A DNA stretch of 38,428 bases from Bacillota bacterium (GTDB lineage: Bacteria > Bacillota > Negativicutes > Sporomusales > CTSoil-080), in the NCBI GenBank assembly GCA_017889635.1, contig JAGGAC010000056.1:1-38428 (forward strand), given 5' to 3'. Below are positions 17,657-24,604 of the stretch, in pieces. The position numbers and the translations under genes were made by a program. Under the pieces are notes generated by a model. That model did not search any database, was not told the origin of the DNA, and saw nothing but the letters and a program-made list of their open reading frames with translations. Positions within the stretch are counted from its first letter, which is position 1, and the number at the start of each line of letters is the position of its first letter.

Positions 17657-20074
17657 TTAAATTTCAGATATTTTTCCTACCAATACCGTCATATCATCCC
17701 GGCAATTTCCTCCGGACATTTCCCTTGCTTGACATAGTATCTTTTCAGCGATTTTTTGCGAATCGGTTTCCGTTACGCGCCGCAAAAAATTCACGACCCA
17801 TGATTTCCCATGCGAATTTGAATTCGGACTATCAACAACGCCGTCACTAACCAGAACTATAATATCCCCTGGCGCAAGCGTCCATTTTACTTGTTCAATC
17901 TCGACATCCTGCAATATACCGACAGGCAGTGTTGCAGACTTAATTACCGAAACTTCACCTACACGTTTAATAAAACTTGATGCAGCTCCGACTTTGAGAA
18001 ATTCAGCCTCCCCAACATTTAAATCAATAACAACAAGGTCAATAGTAGCATAGCTTTCTTCCGACTGCTGCAATAAAAGTAGCGAGTTAACTGTCTTGAC
18101 CGCCACATCGACTGAAAAATCAGCAACTAAAAGCTTTTTTAGAAATTCAACTGCAAGTAAGCTTTTCCCTGCGGCGCTAACGCCGCTGCCCATACCGTCA
18201 CTGAGCACTAGCGCCACTCTTCTTTCCCCTAGTTTAACAACTGAACAAGCATCGCCGCTAATTTTCTCCGGCTCCTTTATAGCAGAGGCAATTCCAGTAT
18301 TCACTTTATAACAGGCAGCTGTCCGCAGACTTATTCGACAATTGCTGTTAGCACATGCCTTGCCGCACTTGGTTTCAATTGTCATCCTTTTTCTAAGCAT
18401 TGCCGAAACAAGCGGCAATACTGTATTGACACACTCACGATTACCCTTGCAAGGAATTTTTTCGGCCTCAACAACAAATGATCCGTCTATACAACTTACT
18501 TTAACAGTTTCCAGCTGACAACCGACAAAAGCTGCTTTTTCAAGAATGGCCGCAGCTTTTTCCTCTTCTTGCGGCGGTTCCTTCTTTACTTCCCTGGCCA
18601 AATCACCCATAACTTCAGCTATAGCAGTTATCTGATCATTCATTGCCTGACGTGCGGCAGCTGCTTTCTTTTTCCAGTAAAGCTGGGTATAGTTGCTGGA
18701 AATGACAGTTAAGATATACTTTTCAAGTTCCTCATGCTTAATACAACTTTCTCTTAATATCCTTGGCATTTTTATATTTTCCATATCCCCTTGTTCAAAG
18801 CGCGCCAGCGCATCCAACATTGTCTGGTATGTACGATAAAAGTTATTATCCCAACACTCAGTCCTCTTGGTACACAAGCCGCATACTTGTTCTCCAACCC
18901 TTGTCAATAGCTGAGTGGTTTCCTCTTCCCGTACTTTAGCGCTCACTATTCCCGAAGTATTTCCAGCAGCAGCCAAGCTGCCAAACATACCACTGATTTC
19001 AGCCAACTTCATAGCAGCATTTTTAACTATATCGGCCTCTCTATCTGCGCCTATCTTAGACTCCTTTAAACTATTTGCCCACATCTCCAGCTGTCGGGCT
19101 GGAATAAACATAATCACTGCCGCTCCGACGGCAGCCTCAGTTAACACTGCATAAAATTCTTCCATTCGGCCAAAACACAGCACCGCAATTATACAGCCTA
19201 GAAGAAAACCTGCAATCACAGCAAATTTGCCAAGTGATCTAAAAGCACCTGCCAAGAGTCCGCCAACGGCATATAAGCTTACAACCATAACGGAATTATT
19301 ATTGGTTAAATCCACCACTAACCCTACAGCCACTCCGACTATTGTCCCAAGTCCGGCTCCACTAAACGCCAATGCCATTATAACAAGACTACCAACCATA
19401 TTGCGCACACTATAGCCAAAAGCAGTTATCCCCCCAAAACCGGCTATCGCTGCAGATAGAAGTATTACTAAACACATCAACATTTCACTACTTACTTGCC
19501 TACTTCTATTCCGGCATGCCAAAATAGTTACCCCCGGAAGAAAAATATAAACAAGCAGCATGCCTATAGCGGCATTAAAAATAACCTGCAACAAATTATA
19601 TAAAGTTACATCCTGCCACAACATTGGAAGGCCCTCGCCTAAAAATAAAGTACCAAATACAAATAACAACACCTTCCATGATCTTCTTTCCATTTTTGCA
19701 GGCTTGTCCACAAAACCGAAGTACAGCATTAAAGCAAAAAAATATAACTCACCCTCGTAATAGCGCCCGGTAGAAAGCACTCCCAAAGTAGTCAATACAG
19801 CAGCCACCGCTGCTTTTGCCCTTGATACCTGGGCTACGGCGGCAAAAAGGGCCAATCCAAATGGTCCAATTTCACCCATAATCGACACTCGGCCTATAAA
19901 AAAAGCTACAGCATTAAGCAGCAGACGGTCAGGGTTAATTAGCTGCTCCAGGCAAAGGTAGCTTTTACAAGAGCTTAAACAGTCATGTAAACGTTGCACC
20001 AATGGCTTTTGCTGCAACGGCCTGCTTGCAGGCAACATTTCTCCAGGCAAAGTAATTATTGTTCCTTTGGGCAT
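17657..20074 (-). CDS. spoIIE: Stage II sporulation protein E (membrane PP2C phosphatase)
   Basis: Dephosphorylates SpoIIAA to activate sigma-F in the forespore and localises to the polar septum. 805 residues from the ATG at 20074 (MPKGTIITLPGEM), chosen for its AAAGGGGAG site; an upstream in-frame start reads through terminators. About ten membrane segments (roughly 60-340), a linker with coiled-coil character and a cysteine-rich patch (CGLCTKRTECWDN), then the PP2C/SpoIIE domain with VVKLGERRVALVLSDGMGSG and a late GDIIVLVSDGVVDSP giving the metal-binding aspartates. It is a strong marker of an endospore former. Tandem terminators upstream isolate it from the divIC unit; no Spo0A box was recognised. 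Confidence 0.97.
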   Translation of the reverse strand: MPKGTIITLPGEMLPASRPLQQKPLVQRLHDCLSSCKSYLCLEQLINPDRLLLNAVAFFIGRVSIMGEIGPFGLALFAAVAQVSRAKAAVAAVLTTLGVLSTGRYYEGELYFFALMLYFGFVDKPAKMERRSWKVLLFVFGTLFLGEGLPMLWQDVTLYNLLQVIFNAAIGMLLVYIFLPGVTILACRNRSRQVSSEMLMCLVILLSAAIAGFGGITAFGYSVRNMVGSLVIMALAFSGAGLGTIVGVAVGLVVDLTNNNSVMVVSLYAVGGLLAGAFRSLGKFAVIAGFLLGCIIAVLCFGRMEEFYAVLTEAAVGAAVIMFIPARQLEMWANSLKESKIGADREADIVKNAAMKLAEISGMFGSLAAAGNTSGIVSAKVREEETTQLLTRVGEQVCGLCTKRTECWDNNFYRTYQTMLDALARFEQGDMENIKMPRILRESCIKHEELEKYILTVISSNYTQLYWKKKAAAARQAMNDQITAIAEVMGDLAREVKKEPPQEEEKAAAILEKAAFVGCQLETVKVSCIDGSFVVEAEKIPCKGNRECVNTVLPLVSAMLRKRMTIETKCGKACANSNCRISLRTAACYKVNTGIASAIKEPEKISGDACSVVKLGERRVALVLSDGMGSGVSAAGKSLLAVEFLKKLLVADFSVDVAVKTVNSLLLLQQSEESYATIDLVVIDLNVGEAEFLKVGAASSFIKRVGEVSVIKSATLPVGILQDVEIEQVKWTLAPGDIIVLVSDGVVDSPNSNSHGKSWVVNFLRRVTETDSQKIAEKILCQAREMSGGNCRDDMTVLVGKISEI

Positions 20075-20151
20075 TGTCTCACTCCCCTTTATGTCGTAAT
20101 AGTATTTTACATAAATTTCCATGCACTGCATGTCTAACCAAGTCACCCAAA

Positions 20152-20175
20152 GAAAAAAAAAACCGACACCGTCGG
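20152..20175 (-). terminator. Second terminator upstream of spoIIE
   Basis: Arms CCGAC and GTCGG with a three-base loop (20163-20175), followed on the minus strand by ten consecutive T. It lies 16 bases beyond the first terminator and before spoIIE. Confidence 0.75.
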
Positions 20176-20191
20176 CTAAGAAAGAACACAT

Positions 20192-20220
20192 AAAAAAAGA
20201 GCATCCGAAGGATGCTCTTT
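20192..20220 (-). terminator. Terminator after the S1-domain gene
   Basis: Arms AGAGCATCC (20198-20206) and GGATGCTCT (20210-20218), 9 bp with a 3-base loop, then seven T on the minus strand. It ends the unit that contains divIC and the S1-domain gene. Confidence 0.9.
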
Positions 20221-20229
20221 AAGCCTAAA

Positions 20230-20652
20230 TTATTCTGCTCGTCTGGCCGCACCACGGCCACCACGTTTAGACTCGGTGTTGCGCTTAAGATCTGTAAGTC
20301 GCTCATCGCTATCTTTCAAAAATTTGCTAAGCTTATCTTCAAAAGAAGCTGGAGGTGCAAAACGATGCGGTCGGCGGATATCGTTGGCAGGGGGCCTCTT
20401 GGCACTTGGTTCTTGGAGTTGTTTAATTGATAGGCCAATTTTGCCACGTTCATCGACAGATAGGACCTTCACTTTTACCTTGTCCTGTTCCTTAAGAAAA
20501 TCTTTTACATCGCGGACATACACGTCGGCAACCTCTGAAATATGGATAAGACCTACTTTTCCTCCCGACAGTTCGACGAATGCACCGAAGTTCGTGATGC
20601 CTGTCACAACCCCTTCCACCACACTGCCAACTTGAATGGACATACTAATCAA
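20230..20652 (-). CDS. S1 RNA-binding domain protein (YabR-like)
   Basis: 140 residues. One S1 domain at about 5-75 (VGSVVEGVVTGITNFGAFVEL, then VGLIHISEVADVYV and KVKVLSVDERGKIGLSIKQL), followed by a basic, low-complexity tail rich in Arg, Lys and Pro. Members of this family sit directly after divIC in Firmicutes, as here (72 bases apart). Role in RNA metabolism unproven. The TTG at 20652 follows AAGGAGG closely; the ATG at 20643 is an alternative start. Confidence 0.9.
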   Translation of the reverse strand: MISMSIQVGSVVEGVVTGITNFGAFVELSGGKVGLIHISEVADVYVRDVKDFLKEQDKVKVKVLSVDERGKIGLSIKQLQEPSAKRPPANDIRRPHRFAPPASFEDKLSKFLKDSDERLTDLKRNTESKRGGRGAARRAE

Positions 20653-20724
20653 AATTCCTCCTTAAACTTGTTCTGCAACCATATTATACTCTTGCTGAGG
20701 TTAACTTGCTATAATGTCATATAA

Positions 20725-21012
20725 TTACTTATTTTCCGTCTGAATATAGGGAATCTCGCCTGGTTTTACCATTCCTAGTTCTTCACGGGCGATTTTTTCC
20801 AGATAAGCAGGTGTAGACAAGCGTTCTTTTTCCTCAGCAAGAGAGTTATTCGCCTGCTTTAATTGTTCCAGTCTAGCTTTGGTAGCCTCAGTCTCACGGC
20901 TAACAGCATTAAATTCAAGCTGCTGGCTGGTAAGAATGTAAAAGCAATATCCTACAATCACCAGTGTCGCCATGCGAAACCATTTTATGCGATATGTACG
21001 GCTAGACCGCAT
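20725..21012 (-). CDS. divIC: Septum formation initiator DivIC/FtsB
   Basis: About 95 residues, a bitopic divisome protein that pairs with FtsL. Short basic N-terminus, one transmembrane helix (MATLVIVGYCFYIL), then a coiled coil (SRETEATKARLEQLKQANN) and a C-terminal KIAREELGMVKPGE, the conserved end of the family. The ATG at 21012 is preferred; an upstream GTG lies in an eight-G run that serves as the ribosome site. Gene order yabP-yabQ-divIC-S1-spoIIE is conserved in spore formers. Confidence 0.93.
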   Translation of the reverse strand: MRSSRTYRIKWFRMATLVIVGYCFYILTSQQLEFNAVSRETEATKARLEQLKQANNSLAEEKERLSTPAYLEKIAREELGMVKPGEIPYIQTENK

Positions 21013-21086
21013 TCTTACCCCCCCCACACTAGATTCTCTTCAGTTATATTCGCCTAATATGTAACCATTCCTCTTTTTTATTGGAA

Positions 21087-21545
21087 TTACTTTGGTACAT
21101 TATCCTCCTCTGATTTCTCTCTGGAAAAAATCCGACGGACGCTTCGGCATACCGGCTGCCCCAATAGCTTCGCCCCCCATAAAACCGGAGCAATAATATA
21201 CATTAACAGCATCCTTTTCGTACCATTAAAAACTCGCACTACACACCGAACCAACCATATTAGAATTCCTATTGCCCGTTTACTAAGCAGACGATAATAA
21301 ACAGCCACTCCCGATACCAATCCGAGGAAAACATAAAATCTTACTTCACCGCCATTACCTGCGATAAGGGTCACAAAAACGATCGCTGTCGCCAGCAGCC
21401 AGTAAAACAAGTCTGTTACTGAAGTAACTATCCATCGTGGTCTAAAAACCCCCCGCATAACACGGTAAACGTCGAATACAACTCCCAAAATGACTCCGGC
21501 CAGAATAGTTAACAGAAACGTTTCAAACTGCCCAGTAACCCCCAC
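21087..21545 (-). CDS. yabQ: Spore cortex biosynthesis protein YabQ
   Basis: 152 residues with four membrane segments. The N-terminus (FETFLLTILAGVILGVVFD, then YRV) matches YabQ. It is required for cortex formation and acts in the outer forespore membrane. GTG start at 21545, set by the conserved N-terminus; GAGGTGA immediately precedes it, unusually close, so initiation may depend on coupling with the transglycosylase gene 21 bases upstream. Confidence 0.88.
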   Translation of the reverse strand: MGVTGQFETFLLTILAGVILGVVFDVYRVMRGVFRPRWIVTSVTDLFYWLLATAIVFVTLIAGNGGEVRFYVFLGLVSGVAVYYRLLSKRAIGILIWLVRCVVRVFNGTKRMLLMYIIAPVLWGAKLLGQPVCRSVRRIFSREKSEEDNVPK

Positions 21546-21566
21546 TCACCTCGCCCCTTTTTCCAG

Positions 21567-22298
21567 CTAACGCCAGCGCCAAGATCCATAAACCACAACC
21601 AATTTTTTGGTTACCGCCACAACCATAAGTAAAGTACCCGCCAGCAACCATACCAATATTCGCCGCACTTGTTCGCACTTTACACTCCACCGCCCGTAAA
21701 ACGGAACAGGCGTATTAGTGAGATCATACCAGTAAGCCATAACCCTTGCAACGTATTCCTCAGTCTCCGGATAAGAAGGAACATCGCCGGAAGCATCCAC
21801 AGCACCCGGACCAGCATTATAAGCCGCTATAGCTAACACCAGATCGCCGTTATAGTGTTTAATCATCTGACTAAGATAAACTGTACCAATATGAATATTT
21901 AATTCAGGATCATAATAGCACTCTGCACCACAGTCGGAGCTATGTCGGCTGACGCAGGCTTTGATATCGCCGTTGACCTGCTGCCAGGTGGCAGGCATAA
22001 CTTGCATCAGCCCTGCAGCTCCTGTTTTAGACACCGCCAGCGGATTAAATGAACTCTCGGCCTTTATTACTGCAGCAATCAAGCCGCCGTTAAGTTGTTC
22101 TTGATATGCATACCTATTTATAATGCTTGCAAATGGAACATTATCAATTTCACGATAACCAGCTGCGACTGTATTAAAGTGACTGCGTGTGCTTTGTCGA
22201 TAGTAACCATTCATCCCCGAGGCAATACATAAAATAACTGCCTCTATTATAATTGCCACCAACAAACCATACCATAATATCAGCCACTTATGCCCCAA
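21567..22298 (-). CDS. Membrane-anchored SLT-type lytic transglycosylase
   Basis: 243 residues. An N-terminal transmembrane helix (about 5-27), then a goose-lysozyme-like SLT domain with the catalytic Glu in AVIKAESSFNPLAVSKTGAAG (first ES), GLMQVMP, and AIAAYNAGPGAV, followed by a second hydrophobic helix near the C-terminus (ILVWLLAGTLLMVVAVT). It cleaves peptidoglycan to 1,6-anhydro-muramyl products. Start TTG at 22298 with AGGGGTG seven bases upstream. It lies between yabP and yabQ, where many spore formers have nothing, so a role in spore envelope remodelling is a reasonable inference. Confidence 0.88.
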   Translation of the reverse strand: MGHKWLILWYGLLVAIIIEAVILCIASGMNGYYRQSTRSHFNTVAAGYREIDNVPFASIINRYAYQEQLNGGLIAAVIKAESSFNPLAVSKTGAAGLMQVMPATWQQVNGDIKACVSRHSSDCGAECYYDPELNIHIGTVYLSQMIKHYNGDLVLAIAAYNAGPGAVDASGDVPSYPETEEYVARVMAYWYDLTNTPVPFYGRWSVKCEQVRRILVWLLAGTLLMVVAVTKKLVVVYGSWRWR

Positions 22299-22310
22299 AC
22301 CATTACACCC

Positions 22311-22592
22311 CTATTTCAGCAGTCTTTCCAACAGCCCCTTTTTCTGTCTAACCTCGTCATCATAGGTAATAGACTTTACTGTTCCCTCAATCGTTATGTT
22401 ACCCTTCTCCAGGTTTAAATTCTTAATATTTAGTCCCTCACCTTTTACAATCAACATGCCTTGCTCCGTTTCCATGACAATTTCCCGCTCATCATAGCTG
22501 CCTAGATTGGCAACTCCTTCCACAGCCATCTCCTCACGGTCAACAAGACTTAACTGATGACGCCATTTTGGGGTTTTATCATCTACCGGCAT
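22311..22592 (-). CDS. yabP: Sporulation protein YabP
   Basis: 93 residues, soluble, beta-rich, with the family core HQLSLVDREEMAVEGVANLG and EIVMETEQGMLIVKGEGL. It is needed for spore coat/cortex assembly and made under sigma-E control in Bacillus. Ribosome site GGGGAGGGG. It ends 12 bases before the lytic transglycosylase gene, forming the head of the yabP-slt-yabQ-divIC-S1 unit. Confidence 0.9.
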   Translation of the reverse strand: MPVDDKTPKWRHQLSLVDREEMAVEGVANLGSYDEREIVMETEQGMLIVKGEGLNIKNLNLEKGNITIEGTVKSITYDDEVRQKKGLLERLLK

Positions 22593-22661
22593 GTCTTCCC
22601 CTCCCCATTCATCTGCTTGCTGATATCTATGCCAAGCACAGAAAAAATATTACTTGAAGCA

Positions 22662-22689
22662 CAAAAAAGCAGCCGGAAATTCCGGCTGC
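22662..22689 (-). terminator. Terminator after spoIID
   Basis: Arms GCAGCCGGAA and TTCCGGCTGC (22669-22689) with a one-base centre, followed on the minus strand by six T. It ends the spoIID transcript and separates it from yabP. Confidence 0.88.
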
Positions 22690-22693
22690 CTTT

Positions 22694-23641
22694 CTACTGC
22701 CACCGTTTTTCGATTTTTACGCCATTGAAATAGTATCCGACAATCTCTTCAGGTTTTTTCCCCTGCTGGGCAAGCTTGTTCGCTCCCCATTGGGACATTC
22801 CCACGCCATGCCCATAACCTTTGCCACTGAAAATCACTTCATCACCGGAAACTTCAATCTTATCAAGCAGCATGGAGCGTAGTTTTATACTATCAAGGTG
22901 AACCCGAAAATCAGGTCCCGGCACTTGAAGGTTTTTATTAAAAACTAACATTACCGTCCGCCCAGAAGGCCCTTTCTGTCCAATTTCCACGCTATCAATA
23001 GCAGTCACATTATGCCCCATCTTTGACAAGGCAGCCATAATATCTTTTTTAGAAAACCGCACATTCCAGTTTTGGATATCCTGCGGAGCTAGGTCATCAG
23101 GCGAAGCTACTGTCTGAACATACGGCGGCTCAGCTTCCTTGTAATTCAGACCTTCTTTTGCGGTAGCAGTAATGCCTCCGGCTGAGGAATGAAACCAAGT
23201 CTTAATCGGTCTCCCCTGGTAAGTTGCCACCATCCCGCGAGTCATTTCCACAGCTTTTCGTACATTGTCATTTATCGCTTTGGCATTATAAGCTTGAAAT
23301 TCTTTAATATCAGTCGATGCCTGAGTACCCCGACTAGGTACCCCACCTTTAGTCTCAAGCGCATCCATGATAAATGTGCGAGCAATAATCGCCTGGGCCG
23401 CCAATGCCTCAACCGGCCAATCGGTCTTCATCTCTCCGGCCACTACTCCAGCAATGTACTCTTCCATCTTCATCGTCTTTTTTTCGCCGGTTTCATGCAT
23501 ATACACTGTTACATCCGGTTCCATGATCATTTTAGGAGCCTGTTCAGGCTTCTGCTGTGGCGCCTTAAACATCGAGCACCCGCTAAACAACAGTTGAATC
23601 GTCAACAAGAAGGCTAAACCAAAATACCATTTTTTGCGCAT
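22694..23641 (-). CDS. spoIID: Stage II sporulation protein D (peptidoglycan lytic transglycosylase)
   Basis: Part of the SpoIID-SpoIIM-SpoIIP machine that digests septal peptidoglycan during engulfment. 315 residues from the ATG at 23641 (GGGAGG site); an earlier in-frame start is rejected. An N-terminal hydrophobic helix ends at Ser-Gly-Cys22, which resembles a lipobox, so it may be a lipoprotein. The core has YIAGVVAGEMKTDWPVEALA with the catalytic Glu of the GEM motif, AQAIIARTF, FHSSAGG and a C-terminal GKGYGHGVGMSQWGANKLA, all hallmarks of SpoIID. A sigma-E-like promoter and an inverted repeat precede it. Confidence 0.95.
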   Translation of the reverse strand: MRKKWYFGLAFLLTIQLLFSGCSMFKAPQQKPEQAPKMIMEPDVTVYMHETGEKKTMKMEEYIAGVVAGEMKTDWPVEALAAQAIIARTFIMDALETKGGVPSRGTQASTDIKEFQAYNAKAINDNVRKAVEMTRGMVATYQGRPIKTWFHSSAGGITATAKEGLNYKEAEPPYVQTVASPDDLAPQDIQNWNVRFSKKDIMAALSKMGHNVTAIDSVEIGQKGPSGRTVMLVFNKNLQVPGPDFRVHLDSIKLRSMLLDKIEVSGDEVIFSGKGYGHGVGMSQWGANKLAQQGKKPEEIVGYYFNGVKIEKRWQ

Positions 23642-23691
23642 GATATGCCTCCCTTCATTAATATTAGTATGGCACCAAAGAGGCATATCAT
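23640..23691. repeat. 12-bp inverted repeat around the spoIID start
   Basis: Perfect arms ATGATATGCCTC (23640-23651) and GAGGCATATCAT (23680-23691) with a 28-base loop. One arm covers half of the spoIID ribosome site and the start codon; the other covers the -35 side of a sigma-E-like promoter. Either a DNA operator or, if transcription starts upstream, an RNA stem that hides the ribosome site. Confidence 0.6.
23663..23690 (-). promoter_or_regulatory. Sigma-E-like promoter of spoIID
   Basis: Minus-strand CATACTAAT (23663-23671), close to the sigma-E -10 CATACAnT, with TGATATG 12 bases upstream as a poorer -35. Expected for spoIID, a sigma-E gene in Bacillus. The spacing is slightly short. 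Confidence 0.45.
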
Positions 23692-23700
23692 ACGCAGCAA

Positions 23701-23736
23701 AGAAGCGTTCTTCTTCTACCGAAAAAGAACGCTTCT
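23701..23736. terminator. Hairpin after the phloretin-hydrolase-family gene
   Basis: Perfect 12-bp arms AGAAGCGTTCTT and AAGAACGCTTCT with a 12-base loop, 5 bases past the stop. The minus-strand T tract after it is weak (TTGCTGCG), so termination may be partial. Confidence 0.6.
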
Positions 23737-23741
23737 GTTAA

Positions 23742-24572
23742 TTATTCAGCTATGACACCTTTTTGCTCTCGATATATCTCAGGCAAAAAAGAAGCCAAAT
23801 TAGTATATTCCAAAACATTATGCGTTGCCAAGTTTCTTGGCGCAACTTCCGGAATTTTAATTCCTGGCGGTAATAAAAGTTTAGGCTTCTTGTCAACAAT
23901 ATGATAGCCCATCCAGAACCGGGTTCTAAATTCGATCCCCCCCGGAATCTCGCGAATGAAGTGGCACATAATTGCCGGCGCCTTAGGCACGCCAGGCGGA
24001 GCATTCAATGGCGAGCTTACTCCGTTCGCCGCCACCAGCGTCCCAACATTCGGAGCTTTAAACCGCTTCATGTCAAACCCCATATCTTCCGGTGTCAAAA
24101 AGCTTATAAATATATCTTCTTTACCGCCACCGACATCTTCAACCACATGATGGGTTATCCCCTGAAATTTTTGCGTAATAGGCCGCTCCGGGTCAAGAAT
24201 CTTTTTCCGGTCTTCATCGCTGACACAGGCGCTATAGTGCCCTTTAGGCCACCAGATTTTGTACCGCAGATCTTCCAAGGCATGCCAGGCAAACCACCAG
24301 TTAATCATATCAACAGTCACACCCGGCATTTTCGTATGGTTAGCTGCAAATGCCGCGCCGTTTGGCAGGATGCACCACCCGGCTTCAACTTCATGATAGC
24401 CGGGGTCTAATAAATCATTAATATTCTCGGGTAACAAAGCTTTGCCAGCATCAATAGGCTTTTCCATTTTTGCTAAAAGCTCAGCATTAGGTTTAGCCGG
24501 CTCACGATAAAAATACTTAGCATAGGATTTTAACTTTTCTGCATCAGTTAATTGGTTTTGCAAATCACTCAA
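23742..24572 (-). CDS. Phloretin hydrolase / DAPG hydrolase family C-C hydrolase
   Basis: 276 residues, the length of the PhlG/Phy family. Known members split a carbon-carbon bond next to a phloroglucinol ring: PhlG cuts diacetylphloroglucinol, Phy cuts phloretin to phloroglucinol and phloretic acid. The zinc site of the family uses two His and two Glu; here the candidates are H112 in WWPKGHY, E145 in THHVVEDVG, and H251 with E255 in ATHNVLEY. WFAWHALEDLRYKIWW is also typical. Start is uncertain: TTG at 24572 abuts the AAGGGG site, while TTG at 24563 has better spacing. It begins 32 bases after the flavoenzyme gene in the same unit. The true substrate is inferred only. Confidence 0.8.
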   Translation of the reverse strand: MSDLQNQLTDAEKLKSYAKYFYREPAKPNAELLAKMEKPIDAGKALLPENINDLLDPGYHEVEAGWCILPNGAAFAANHTKMPGVTVDMINWWFAWHALEDLRYKIWWPKGHYSACVSDEDRKKILDPERPITQKFQGITHHVVEDVGGGKEDIFISFLTPEDMGFDMKRFKAPNVGTLVAANGVSSPLNAPPGVPKAPAIMCHFIREIPGGIEFRTRFWMGYHIVDKKPKLLLPPGIKIPEVAPRNLATHNVLEYTNLASFLPEIYREQKGVIAE

Positions 24573-24604
24573 CCCCTTCTTATCTTCTTATTTTATACAA
24601 AAAA

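Noticed and set aside
20075-20191. Longer SpoIIE starting upstream of 20074
   Set aside because: The extra codons run towards two terminators and have no ribosome site, while AAAGGGGAG precedes 20074.
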